A DNA stretch of 36,137 nucleotides, taken from NCBI GenBank assembly GCA_021777755.1, contig JAJYDE010000042.1, positions 1 to 36,137 of the forward strand, read 5' to 3'. Positions 7,007 to 15,853 of the stretch are shown one piece after another; position 1 is the stretch's first letter; every line of letters starts with the position of its first letter. A program made the translations under genes and the position numbers. The stretch comes from Deltaproteobacteria bacterium. Lineage in GTDB: Bacteria; Desulfobacterota; Syntrophobacteria; Syntrophobacterales; Syntrophobacteraceae. Below the pieces are notes generated by a model. It was given only the letters and a program-made list of their open reading frames with translations. It was not told the DNA's origin and did no database searches.

Positions 7007-7996
7007 TCAGATGCCGATGGCGCGACGCACAAGCTCCATGGTGGCCGAGGCCTCGCGAGCGGCCCTGGCATTGCCGGCGGCGATAATGTCCCTCAGCCCG
7101 TCCGGGTCGCTTTCAAACTTTGCGCGCCTTTCGCGAACGGGCGCGAGCCGGGCGGCAACGTTACGGATCAATATTTTTTTGCATTCGACGCAACCGATAC
7201 CCGCGCTACGGCACCCGTGGGCGATCTCCTCGATTTCCGAAGCCGAGGAGTAGAGCTTGTGGTAGGCGAAAACAGGGCAAACCTCGGGGTTTCCGGGATC
7301 ATTTCGCCTCACCCTCTGCGGATCGGTCATCATCCTGGAAATTTTTTCAGCTATATCCTTTCCCGAATCGGTGATGAAGATGCAGTTGCCGTAGCTCTTG
7401 CTCATCTTGCGGCCGTCAAGGCCCGGAAGCACGGGGGCCTCGGTGAGCAGGCCGTCGGGTTCGGGAAAAATTTCGGATTTATAGAGGTAGTTGAACCTGC
7501 GGGCGATTTCCCTGGTCAGCTCGATGTGCGGCAGTTGGTCCTTGCCCACGGGTACGCCGTTGGCGCGGTAAATAATTATGTCCGCGGCCTGGAGCACCGG
7601 ATAGCCGAGAAACCCGTAGGTCCCGAGGTCTTTGTGCTCCAATTGCTGCTGTTGTTCCTTGTAGGTGGGATTGCGCTCAAGCCAGGCGAGCGGTGTGATC
7701 ATTGCGAGCAGAAGATATAGCTCGGCGTGCTCCTTGATCTGCGACTGAACAAAGATCGTCGAGCGCCGCGGGTCGAGACCCGCGCTCAACCAGTCGAGCA
7801 CCATTTCACGAGAGTTTTCGCCTATATTTCCCGGCGAGGCGTAGTCGGTGGTAAGCGCGTGCCAGTCGGCCACGAAGTAAAAACATTCGTACTGGTCCTG
7901 AAGTCTGATCCAGTTTTCCAGGGCGCCGTGGAGGTTGCCCAGATGAAGGCGCCCGGTGGGGCGCATGCCGCTAAGTACTCGTTTCCTATCAGCCAT
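7007..7996 (-). CDS. trpS: Tryptophanyl-tRNA synthetase
   Basis: A 329-residue class I aminoacyl-tRNA synthetase that charges tRNA-Trp. The HIGH-type motif is LHLGNLHG (from residue 17), and the KMSKS loop is exact at 197-201 (DGRKMSKSYGN). The length matches bacterial TrpRS. The ATG at 7996 follows AAAGGAG. It sits between the site-2 protease (28 nt upstream) and rluB (29 nt downstream). In many relatives scpA and scpB lie between trpS and rluB; they are absent here. The matching tRNA-Trp gene lies at 16136 in the same window. Confidence 0.97.
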   Translation of the reverse strand: MADRKRVLSGMRPTGRLHLGNLHGALENWIRLQDQYECFYFVADWHALTTDYASPGNIGENSREMVLDWLSAGLDPRRSTIFVQSQIKEHAELYLLLAMITPLAWLERNPTYKEQQQQLEHKDLGTYGFLGYPVLQAADIIIYRANGVPVGKDQLPHIELTREIARRFNYLYKSEIFPEPDGLLTEAPVLPGLDGRKMSKSYGNCIFITDSGKDIAEKISRMMTDPQRVRRNDPGNPEVCPVFAYHKLYSSASEIEEIAHGCRSAGIGCVECKKILIRNVAARLAPVRERRAKFESDPDGLRDIIAAGNARAAREASATMELVRRAIGI

Positions 7997-8024
7997 GACA
8001 GGCCTTGTCTCCTTTACCTTTATG

Positions 8025-8642
8025 TCAGATTCTCATGCCCAGAATTCGCAGAAGCAGATATATAACCGGACCCAGCACGCGTGTCCACACATGCGATACG
8101 ATCAAGAGCAATACGATGAGCATTCCCCATCTTTCGGTTCGCTGCAGGGGTATGGCCAGGCTTTCCGGGAGCAGACCCACGGCGATCCTGCCGCCGTCGA
8201 GCGGAAGAACGGGCAAGAGATTGAAAACCATGAGCACCAGGTTGACGATTACCGAATCGGCGGCCATCAGGTGGATCGGACCGGCGCCGAAAGTGAGGTG
8301 ATAGATGATCGCACTCAGCACGGCCAGCAAAAAGTTGGTGGCTGGCCCTGAAAGGGCAACAAGCGCCATGCTTTTGCGCCCGCCGCGCAAATTGCCAAAA
8401 TTTACCGGCACGGGTTTTGCCCAGCCGAACAAAAAGTGGGCGCCTGTCACCAGCAGTAGGCCGGGAACAAGGATGGAGCCCACCGGATCGATGTGCGATA
8501 TGGGGTTGAGCGTAATGCGGCCCATCGACCTGGCCGTCGGGTCCCCCAGTTTTTCAGCCACCCAGCCGTGGGAGACCTCGTGGAGAATTATCGCCGCCAG
8601 CAACGGCACGATCATGATGAGTATTTCTTGAGCATGGTTCAT
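8025..8642 (-). CDS. Site-2 protease family (M50) intramembrane metalloprotease
   Basis: A 205-residue polytopic membrane protein. The zinc motif HEVSH lies at residues 21-25 in the first membrane segment. The third ligand region, NLLPVLPLDGGRI, is near residues 140-155, matching the NxxPxxxLDGG signature. This is the short S2P branch without PDZ domains, common beside trpS. Its substrate is unknown; the family cleaves membrane-embedded regulators. The ATG at 8642 lies 21 nt after the stop of the CCA-transferase fusion gene. Confidence 0.9.
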   Translation of the reverse strand: MNHAQEILIMIVPLLAAIILHEVSHGWVAEKLGDPTARSMGRITLNPISHIDPVGSILVPGLLLVTGAHFLFGWAKPVPVNFGNLRGGRKSMALVALSGPATNFLLAVLSAIIYHLTFGAGPIHLMAADSVIVNLVLMVFNLLPVLPLDGGRIAVGLLPESLAIPLQRTERWGMLIVLLLIVSHVWTRVLGPVIYLLLRILGMRI

Positions 8643-8663
8643 GGAAGTTGCACCCTTGTTTCA

Positions 8664-11399
8664 TTAACAAAAATTCCGCCACTCCGATTTCGCAGCCTCT
8701 GAAAACAGCTCGGGCCATGTGGACAGGAGATAATTAATCTCCTCGTGGCGACTCTGAACCAACTTGTCGATTCTTGCATCCAGGAGTTCGTCGAGCAGCC
8801 GGCGATAAATGGGGCCGGGGGGTACCCCCATTGCCTTCAGATCCTTTCCCTTCAACTCGGTTCGGGTATTCCTGTACCTGTGGAAAAAATAGCTCACAGC
8901 TTTTCGGATCGCTTCCTTTTCGGCTCTTCCCATGAGGAAAAGCAATTCCTCGGCCCTGAACGGTAGAAGCACCCGGTAGACTTCACTGGGTTTTCGCCTG
9001 GACAGATCGGGAAAAAAAGACTTGAGCAACCTGCCGGTGTGTTCCAGGGTCCAGAGCAGCCGGTCGCGCTGGTTTTCGGATAAAAGGAGCCGGTCGCACG
9101 CCTTGACCACTTGTTCGCGGGCAAGGTTTGAAAAAAGCCCGAGAAGGTATACCTGCCATCGTTCGAGCGGTTCGTCAAGAAAACTCAGCCGATACCAGGA
9201 AATGACCTCTCGCAGCCTGCCGAAGATCTCCTCCATTTTCCTGTCGAAATTGATTTGGGCGGACAGCGCGGCCATGACACCGAAGTCGGCCATTCTGCGA
9301 AGTGCCGGCAAGGGATCGTCTTCTTCCAAAATGAGCGCTGTTTCATGAAAAAGGCGTCGGCCCCCGAGCTTTTCAATGAGCCCCATGCGCACCGCATTAC
9401 GAATGAGCGAGGCGGTCTGCTTTCCCAGTCGGAAGCCGAAGCGCTGCTCGAACCGAATGGCCCTGAGAATCCGGGTCGGGTCTTCGATAAGGCTGAGGTT
9501 GTGAAGGACCCGAATGATTTTGTCTTTTATATCGCGCTGGCCGTTGAAAAAATCTATCAGCTCACCGAACTCGTCGGGGTTTAAGGCGATAGCCAGGGTG
9601 TTTATCGTAAAATCCCTGCGGTAGAGATCCATTTTAAGCGAGCTGAATTCGACGATGGGCAGGGCCGCCGGGTGCTGATAGTATTCGAACCTTGCCGAAG
9701 CGACATCGACGGTCTGCCCGTCGGGAAAGACCAGCATCGCCGTGCTGAATTTTCTGTGCAGCTTGATCTTGACCTTGTATTTTTCCGAAAAAGCCCTGGC
9801 GAATTCGATCGCGTTTCCCTCGACCACGATGTCCAGGTCGAAATTGGGGCAGCGAAGGAGCAGATCGCGGACAAAGCCGCCCACCGCAAAAGCGCGAAAT
9901 CCCAGGTTTTCAGCAAGCTGCCCGAATTCTTTGAGCATTCCGATAAGACTACGGGGAAGCTGTTCGGAGAGCACCGAGCGGATGCTTTTCCTCTTAGACC
10001 AGTGGATCTGTGAGTACTCGCCGGCGGGCGGCCTTTGCTCGCTGTGGTCGCTGCGCATCAAATCCAGCAGATCGCGCCGGGTTATAACACCCAGCACTTT
10101 CCCCTCGCCCACCACGGGCAGAATGCGCTGATGGAGTTCGACCAGGAAGGTCTGGATTTCCACAAGGCCAGCTTCGGGGCTTACAGAGGCAAAATCGGTA
10201 TTCATGAATTCAGCCACGGTCTGCTTCTGGAGACCGTGGAAAAGGGCTTTTTCGAGCACCTGCCGGGTGATCAGTCCAACCAGGATGTCGTTTTCAAGCA
10301 CCGGCATCGCGTTAATGTTGTAGCGCACCATGGTGAGGTGGGCCTCGGCGATTTCCACCGCTGGTTCGGTATGAATCGCGGGACTGGTCATGAGGTTTTC
10401 GGCGGTCGGATAGGGATGGATGTGCCGGCGGAGCACATCGACGAGTTTTTCTTCGGTCTGTACGAGGGTCAAATCCTTTATGCTCGCGGAGGCCGCGGTC
10501 GCATGCCCGCCTCCCCCGAAGATCGAGGCAACCGTTGCAACGTTTACCTCGGGAAGCCGACTCCTGGCCACCAGGTAGACCCGGTCGTCCATGCACGCAA
10601 GGGCGAACACCACGTCGAGGCTCTCGATATCGCGCAACTTGTGGACAAGAACGGCGAAATCTCCCACGTACCTGTCAACCGACACGGAAGTCAGACACAC
10701 CTCCACGCCGTTGACGTTGATTTTTTTGGCCGACTGAATCAATTCGTTCAGCAGTGTGATCTGTTCGGCGCTCAGTTCCTGGCTCACCATGTCGGAGACC
10801 ACGTTCAGATTGGCCCCGGATTTTAGCAAAAAGGCGGCGGCCTCGAAATCCTCGGGCGTGGTGCTGCTGAAGGTAAAAGACCCGGTGTCCTCAAAGATGC
10901 CAAGGCTCATGATGGTGGCCTCTTCCGAAGAGACCTCGATGCCGCGCTCCATGAAAAGCCCGGTGAGAAGAGTCACCGTCGAACCCACGTTTTTTACAAT
11001 CGAAAGATCCGCTTTCACGTCGTCTTCGGCATCGGGATGGTGATCGTAGACATGCACCTCCAGGCCGGGCTTTTTGAGAATATCGACAAACTTGCCGATT
11101 CGGGACGCTTGTCGCGTGTCAACCAGAATGAGCCGGGTAACCTCTTCGACCTCGATGTCTCGAAGGCGGGTGAAACCGTAGATATAAACCGTGGACTTGA
11201 TGAAGTATTCCCGGAGAGTACGTTCCTGGGAGCCGGGAAATACCAGAAGGGCTCCGGGATAGAGCTTTTTTGCCGCAATCATCGATCCCATTGCGTCAAA
11301 GTCGGCGTTTATGTGGGTGGTAATGACTTCCATGGCACTCATTTCCGGCCGGACTGTTCCCGCCCCCCGGCCGTTGACTTCCGTTTGTCCGCTGCTCAT
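8664..11399 (-). CDS. DHH phosphoesterase - CBS pair - tRNA nucleotidyltransferase fusion
   Basis: A 911-residue multidomain protein. It has an N-terminal DHH domain (HINADFDAMGS at 29-39, LVDTR at 92-96, DHH at 119-121), a DHHA1 GGGGHATAA motif (295-303), two CBS domains (about 333-450) and a class II poly(A) polymerase/CCA-adding domain (GGFVRD at 507-512, DLD at 521-523, then RRDFTINTLA and RILRAIRFEQRFGF). The head carries metal-dependent phosphoesterase motifs and the tail adds nucleotides to tRNA or RNA ends. CBS pairs usually sense adenine nucleotides. The fusion is a known architecture in this phylum. The ATG at 11399 overlaps the xer stop (ATGA); a 74-residue extension upstream would run through xer and is rejected. 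Confidence 0.92.
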   Translation of the reverse strand: MSSGQTEVNGRGAGTVRPEMSAMEVITTHINADFDAMGSMIAAKKLYPGALLVFPGSQERTLREYFIKSTVYIYGFTRLRDIEVEEVTRLILVDTRQASRIGKFVDILKKPGLEVHVYDHHPDAEDDVKADLSIVKNVGSTVTLLTGLFMERGIEVSSEEATIMSLGIFEDTGSFTFSSTTPEDFEAAAFLLKSGANLNVVSDMVSQELSAEQITLLNELIQSAKKINVNGVEVCLTSVSVDRYVGDFAVLVHKLRDIESLDVVFALACMDDRVYLVARSRLPEVNVATVASIFGGGGHATAASASIKDLTLVQTEEKLVDVLRRHIHPYPTAENLMTSPAIHTEPAVEIAEAHLTMVRYNINAMPVLENDILVGLITRQVLEKALFHGLQKQTVAEFMNTDFASVSPEAGLVEIQTFLVELHQRILPVVGEGKVLGVITRRDLLDLMRSDHSEQRPPAGEYSQIHWSKRKSIRSVLSEQLPRSLIGMLKEFGQLAENLGFRAFAVGGFVRDLLLRCPNFDLDIVVEGNAIEFARAFSEKYKVKIKLHRKFSTAMLVFPDGQTVDVASARFEYYQHPAALPIVEFSSLKMDLYRRDFTINTLAIALNPDEFGELIDFFNGQRDIKDKIIRVLHNLSLIEDPTRILRAIRFEQRFGFRLGKQTASLIRNAVRMGLIEKLGGRRLFHETALILEEDDPLPALRRMADFGVMAALSAQINFDRKMEEIFGRLREVISWYRLSFLDEPLERWQVYLLGLFSNLAREQVVKACDRLLLSENQRDRLLWTLEHTGRLLKSFFPDLSRRKPSEVYRVLLPFRAEELLFLMGRAEKEAIRKAVSYFFHRYRNTRTELKGKDLKAMGVPPGPIYRRLLDELLDARIDKLVQSRHEEINYLLSTWPELFSEAAKSEWRNFC

Positions 11400-12280
11400 G
11401 GCCTCGGGTGATACCGGGAGTGTATCTCTTTTAGGCGCTCCCTGGCCACATGGGTGTAAATCTGGGTCGTCGAAATATCGGAGTGGCCGAGCATTATCTG
11501 CAAAGACCGAAGATCCGCGCCGTTTTCCAGAAGGTGTGTGGCGAACGAATGCCTCAGCATGTGCGGAGTGATGTTGACCGCGATACCGGCTTTTAGCGCA
11601 CAGGTTTTGATAATCTTCCAAACCCCCTGCCTGGAAATCCCCTCACCGCGGGAGTTTAAAAAGATCTGCGCGGCAAAGCCGCCTTTCAACAGAAGGCGCC
11701 GTGCGCTTTGCAGGTAATCTCTCAGCCACTGCGCGGCAATTTCCCCCATGGGCACAAGCCGCTCCTTGTCACCCTTTCCATGCACTCTCACGTAGCCGGG
11801 GTCGAGCGCGACCTGGCTCACCCGCAACTCGGAGAGTTCGCTCACCCTCAGGCCGCATGCGTAGAGCAGTTCGAACATGGCCCGGTCTCTCAGGCCCAGG
11901 GGCTTGGAGACATCGGGGCCGGCGAGCAACGCCCCGATCTGGGCCGAGGTCAGCGTTTTGGGCAGCTGAGGGCCAAGTTTGGGGAAATGGACCAGTGAGG
12001 CGGGGTTGGAACCGATATGGCCCGTCTTCAGCAAAAATCCGAAAAAGGACCGAAGCGCGGCCAGCCTTCGAGCCCTGGAGCGGGCGCAAAGCGATATCCC
12101 CATACTTTGAATATACCCGCTTATGCTGGTTTGGCAAACCTCCCGCCAATTCGAAAGGCCCGATTCCTTCAAATATGCGCTGAAATGGGCGAGATCGGCC
12201 GAATAGGCCGCGATCGTGTTGGCACTAAGTCCTCGCTCGACCGCCAGGTGAATCAAAAAGAGGTCGATGTGCTTTTCCAT
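11396..12280 (-). CDS. XerC/XerD-type tyrosine recombinase
   Basis: A 294-residue recombinase with an N-terminal SAM-like core-binding domain (1-90) and a full catalytic set: R145 in LLYACGLRVSELS, K169 or K172 in HGKGDKERL, H240 and R243 in TPHMLRHSFATH, H266 in LGHSDISTTQIYTH, and nucleophile Y275. Length and motifs fit the chromosomal dimer-resolution recombinases; operon position suggests XerD, but XerC cannot be excluded. It is a housekeeping gene, unlike the integrase at the left edge. The ATG at 12280 lies 17 nt after the carboxyltransferase stop. Confidence 0.9.
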   Translation of the reverse strand: MEKHIDLFLIHLAVERGLSANTIAAYSADLAHFSAYLKESGLSNWREVCQTSISGYIQSMGISLCARSRARRLAALRSFFGFLLKTGHIGSNPASLVHFPKLGPQLPKTLTSAQIGALLAGPDVSKPLGLRDRAMFELLYACGLRVSELSELRVSQVALDPGYVRVHGKGDKERLVPMGEIAAQWLRDYLQSARRLLLKGGFAAQIFLNSRGEGISRQGVWKIIKTCALKAGIAVNITPHMLRHSFATHLLENGADLRSLQIMLGHSDISTTQIYTHVARERLKEIHSRYHPRP

Positions 12281-12297
12281 CCGCGCCTCGTCGATCG

Positions 12298-13944
12298 TTA
12301 ATCACCGCCCTTCTGCGTCTTGTATGTCTGGAAGTGGTAGTCGACCAGAAGTGAGGTCTGGACCCCGTCGGCTGTCTTTCGGGTGGAAATCAGATCGATA
12401 TTGTGGGTCTTGCCTGCCTCATCGGCAAAGGAGATTCGCGTGCCGTCGGGAAACCCCCCTTTATGAAACCACACCTCGGGGGGAAGCAGCCATGTCTTCC
12501 CGAAGCGCTCCTCGAACTTCATGAACTCCAGGGCGTCCCTTGGAAATTGCAAATAGATGCAAAGCTCTTCATTTGTCGAGAGGCGCTTGAGCTTGGATTC
12601 GAGCTGGAGGCGCCGGGCTTTGAAGTCTTCATCGGCCAGGTCCTGAAGACCGCCTTCATCGGCCAGGATTTCATCCCACCCCTTGCCGTCCGCCCTGCCG
12701 CTTTCGAGCACCTTTTTGAAAATCCATTCGGGAGGATCGTAGAAGGGAAACGGTCCGTAGCGACCGAGCAGCAGCCGCTTCAAGTCGTCGGAGGGCTTTT
12801 CGTAGCGACCGTTTAGCACATTGCTCATGGCCGTTGCCCAGAGAAGCTGGCTACCGGGCGTCACCACCCATATGTTTCCCAATTCCCTGCCAACCTGGAT
12901 CACTTCATTGAAAAGCTCGTGGGCGCGTTCAAGAAGGCCGGCCTTTTCGGCCTGTTCCATGGCCATCCGGAGAGCCCCCCCCGGCAGCTTGTGGCGCTTC
13001 ACGGTCGGATCGAATCCGTGAAAGGAGCCTGTGAATTCATCATAGAGGCGTCGCTCACGCCGCAGGATATCGGAGGCGTCCAGCACCGGGGCGATGCTCA
13101 ACCCTGGGGTCTTGAAGCCGTAATCGCGAAGATTCTGAATGGCGCTCAAGGCCGGCGTCTGGCTGTAGCTGCCGCCAAAACCATGATCGGCAACCTCGAC
13201 GATCTTTACACCCTCCTGCACCGCGGCCATCAGGCGGGCCAGATCGTTTCCGTCCGTGTTATGGCCGTGGTAGGAGATCAAAAGGGAGGGAAATCTTTTC
13301 CGGATGGCGCCAACCAGTTCCGCGATGCGCGCCGGGGAGCCCAGGGCCGAATGATTCTTGATGCACAAGACGATGTTTTCGCCAAGAAGCGATAAAACCT
13401 CCTCGACTTTGCCCAGGTAAAAATCATCGGTATGTCCTTCCCCCGTGCTGAAGCAGATGCAGGGCATGAGAAGCCTGCCGGCTTCCTTGACCGCATTTGC
13501 CGCGACAACCAGATTGGGAATGTAGTTCATGCAATCGTACATTCTCCAGACGTCCACGTATTTGGAAAAAAGCCTCACCGTCATTTCCACGACGTTATCG
13601 GGGTAGGGACGATAGCCGAAAAGATGTTTCCCCCTGCAAAGCCCCTGGATCAGGGTATTGGGCATCGCCTTGCGAACCAGCCTGAGCTTTTCGAAGGGAT
13701 TGACCTGCTTTTTTATGAGATCCATGTGCATCGTGGCCCCGCCGAATATCTCAAAGGCGAAATATCCCGTGGCGTCCCGATAAGGAGCGACCTTGAGGGT
13801 CGTTTGAGGCATGATCCGGCACATGTAGTCGGACTGGGAAAGGTCGCGCTCGTTGTTGGTGAGGAACACCCCCGGAGTTTTGCGCAAAAAATCCAGGATT
13901 TCCGCAGTCCGCATCTGTGGTGAAACTCTTTGTCGCTCAGCCAT
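12298..13944 (-). CDS. Carboxyltransferase subunit, pyruvate carboxylase/transcarboxylase 5S-like (divergent, no biotin domain)
   Basis: A 548-residue protein alignable by eye to the carboxyltransferase domain of pyruvate carboxylase and oxaloacetate decarboxylase alpha. Kept residues include R33-D34, R104 in LCRGKHLFGY, K196 (the carbamylated-Lys position, CIKN), metal ligands H226 and H228 in YHGHNT, and T362 in VTPGSQ. Nearby motifs differ from classical enzymes: NERDLSQS replaces TFRDAHQS, Asn follows K196 instead of Asp, and DHGFGGSYSQT replaces the usual TAVASMSG-type loop. There is no biotin domain or MKM motif at the C-terminus. The product could act on pyruvate or another keto-acid. 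The ATG at 13944 follows GGAG. It lies 43 nt downstream of the biotin carboxylase gene. Confidence 0.82.
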   Translation of the reverse strand: MAERQRVSPQMRTAEILDFLRKTPGVFLTNNERDLSQSDYMCRIMPQTTLKVAPYRDATGYFAFEIFGGATMHMDLIKKQVNPFEKLRLVRKAMPNTLIQGLCRGKHLFGYRPYPDNVVEMTVRLFSKYVDVWRMYDCMNYIPNLVVAANAVKEAGRLLMPCICFSTGEGHTDDFYLGKVEEVLSLLGENIVLCIKNHSALGSPARIAELVGAIRKRFPSLLISYHGHNTDGNDLARLMAAVQEGVKIVEVADHGFGGSYSQTPALSAIQNLRDYGFKTPGLSIAPVLDASDILRRERRLYDEFTGSFHGFDPTVKRHKLPGGALRMAMEQAEKAGLLERAHELFNEVIQVGRELGNIWVVTPGSQLLWATAMSNVLNGRYEKPSDDLKRLLLGRYGPFPFYDPPEWIFKKVLESGRADGKGWDEILADEGGLQDLADEDFKARRLQLESKLKRLSTNEELCIYLQFPRDALEFMKFEERFGKTWLLPPEVWFHKGGFPDGTRISFADEAGKTHNIDLISTRKTADGVQTSLLVDYHFQTYKTQKGGD

Positions 13945-13987
13945 CTTGCAAAGCTCCTACAAGCTTGATTTTCCGGGGTCGTGGCGC

Positions 13988-15421
13988 TCAACTGTAAGGG
14001 TTGTAGCCGTAGGCGTTTATCTCTGCCACAAGGCTTGCCAGTTTGCCAATCGGGGGGACTTCCTCCTGGTAGTCCAGGAGCCGCGGATGTGTTTCTATAT
14101 AGGATGTATCGAAATCCTGGTTGATAAAATCGGCATCCGTCACGATCTGCTTGTAATAGGGGATGGTGGTCTTTACGCCCGCTATGAGAAAACTGTCCAA
14201 GGATCGGCGCAGACGGTCCACGGCCTCTTTCCAGGTAAATCCGTAAACGGTCAGTTTGCACAGCATGGAATCATAGTAGCGCGGAATTTCATACCCCTGA
14301 TAGACCGCACCGTCCATTCGGGTTCCATGGCCTCCCGGGGACTGGTAGATTTCTATCAGCCCGGGGTTGGGCATAAAATTGTTTTTCGGATCTTCGGCGG
14401 TTATCCTCAACTCTATGGCCGCTCCCCGAAACGATACGTCTTCCTGGGTCACCGAAAGGGGGCTTCCGGCGGCCACGAGAAGCTGTTCGCGCACGATATC
14501 AATGCCCGTGATGACCTCCGTTACGGTATGCTCGACCTGTATCCGGGTGTTAACCTCCAGAAAGTAATAATTGTCTTCCTGGTCGAGCAAAAATTCCACC
14601 GTCCCCGCGCTCAAATAGTTGCAGGCCCTTGCCGCCTGGACGGCGGTGCGGCAAATTTTCTCCGTCAGATAGTCGGGCAGAAAGGCCGGGGCGATTTCGA
14701 TCATCTTTTGATGCCGCCGCTGTATCGAACAGTTCCTCGTCCCCATATGGATGACATTGCCGTGCCGATCGGCCAGAATTTGGACCTCGATGTGCCTGGG
14801 GTTGGTGAGCCCCTTTTCCAGATAGACATCGCCATTTCCGAAGGCCATCTTGGCTTCCGAGCGCCCGACTTCGATAAACCTTTCCAGTTCGCTCCTGTTC
14901 TGGGCGACCCGGATCCCTCTGCCTCCGCCTCCGGCAACCGCCTTGACCATTATGGGGAAACGATGCTTTTCGGCAAACTCGGCTGCCAGCCGCTTGCCCT
15001 CGTCTCCCGCGGGCAGCACCGAGGTCCCGGGGATCGAGGGGATCCCCGCCTCGGACATGACCCGGCGGGCTATCACCTTGCTGCCCATGTCGATGATGAC
15101 CTGCGGGGGAGGGCCAACGAAGACCAGGCCGGCTTCGGTGCACTGTTTGGGAAATGCGGGATTTTCGGCCAGAAAGCCGTACCCCGGGTGTATGGCTTCA
15201 GCCCCGGTTCTCTGGGCGGCCTGGATGATGCGTTCAATGTTCAGATAGTCGCGCCTCGGGCCGCTGCCGATGCAAACCGCCTCATCGGCGCGCATGATGT
15301 GCATCGAGGTCTTGTCCGTTTCCTCGTAGACCGCAACGGTCTTTATTCCCAATTCCTGGGCCGACCGCATGATGCGTATTGCGATCTCACCCCTGTTTGC
15401 CACAAGCAGCTTCTTAAACAT
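13988..15421 (-). CDS. Biotin carboxylase subunit (acetyl-CoA/pyruvate carboxylase type)
   Basis: A 477-residue ATP-grasp enzyme that carboxylates biotin with ATP and bicarbonate. It begins MFKKLLVANRGEIAIRIM. The Gly-rich ATP loop AVAGGGGRGIRV is at 161-172, K239 lies in RRHQKMIE, and E289 and R293 in EVNTRIQVEHTVTE match metal and biotin-site positions. It stops after the biotin carboxylase C-domain with no fused carrier domain. The ATG at 15421 is preferred (GGAG 10 nt upstream); a GTG two codons earlier is too close to the ribosome site. As first gene of the operon it is followed by a carboxyltransferase, so the pair probably forms one carboxylase, with the biotin carrier encoded elsewhere. 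Confidence 0.9.
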   Translation of the reverse strand: MFKKLLVANRGEIAIRIMRSAQELGIKTVAVYEETDKTSMHIMRADEAVCIGSGPRRDYLNIERIIQAAQRTGAEAIHPGYGFLAENPAFPKQCTEAGLVFVGPPPQVIIDMGSKVIARRVMSEAGIPSIPGTSVLPAGDEGKRLAAEFAEKHRFPIMVKAVAGGGGRGIRVAQNRSELERFIEVGRSEAKMAFGNGDVYLEKGLTNPRHIEVQILADRHGNVIHMGTRNCSIQRRHQKMIEIAPAFLPDYLTEKICRTAVQAARACNYLSAGTVEFLLDQEDNYYFLEVNTRIQVEHTVTEVITGIDIVREQLLVAAGSPLSVTQEDVSFRGAAIELRITAEDPKNNFMPNPGLIEIYQSPGGHGTRMDGAVYQGYEIPRYYDSMLCKLTVYGFTWKEAVDRLRRSLDSFLIAGVKTTIPYYKQIVTDADFINQDFDTSYIETHPRLLDYQEEVPPIGKLASLVAEINAYGYNPYS

Positions 15422-15586
15422 CGACACACTTCTCCGTTGCGGGTTTTCTCAAAGGCCTGCCGCCATAACGACGGGCAGCCGCCAGAGGCGGGAAAGAGCG
15501 CCGCCCCGCGGGGCAGGATGGAAAAAGCCCGTGAGCGTTGAACCATATTGATTTTTTTTGCAAAGACTTTCAGCCCGAAGCCGAAA

Positions 15587-15853
15587 TCAACTCTGGGAAG
15601 ACATACCCGCGCGTTTGCCCATGCGACGCGCCCGATTTCTCTCGTGCGTAATTTCCCTGCTCATCAGGCCGCAATTGAAGGGCTTGATAATGGCGTTTGC
15701 CTCCCACTTCGGCCTGTCGGCATCTTTAAGGAGTTCCTTTATGCTCGGCCAGCTCGTTTGACTATAAAATTCACAGGAGCGCCCGTCATTAAAAAATTCA
15801 CAATGCTGTTCGCTCACATATTTTTCGTATTTTTTGCAATATTTGATTTTCAA
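15587..15853 (-). CDS. Small Cys-containing protein of unknown function
   Basis: Not recognised. From a TTG at 15853 after a G-rich stretch it would encode 88 residues with C6, C18, C27 and C61 (KYCKKYEKYV...EQHCEFF...RSCEFYSQ). The reading frame stays open upstream to an ATG at 15916, so the start is uncertain. The cysteine spacing and mixed charged composition look protein-like rather than random, and no competing gene lies opposite. It is upstream of the biotin carboxylase on the same strand, 165 nt away. Confidence 0.45.
   Translation of the reverse strand: MKIKYCKKYEKYVSEQHCEFFNDGRSCEFYSQTSWPSIKELLKDADRPKWEANAIIKPFNCGLMSREITHERNRARRMGKRAGMSSQS

Noticed and set aside
11400-11621. 74-residue extension of the DHH-CBS-CCA fusion
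   Set aside because: It runs through the xer catalytic region in another frame; the ATGA start at 11399 is natural.
13853-15541. Plus-strand frame of 562 codons
   Set aside because: Antisense to the biotin carboxylase; no recognisable protein motifs.
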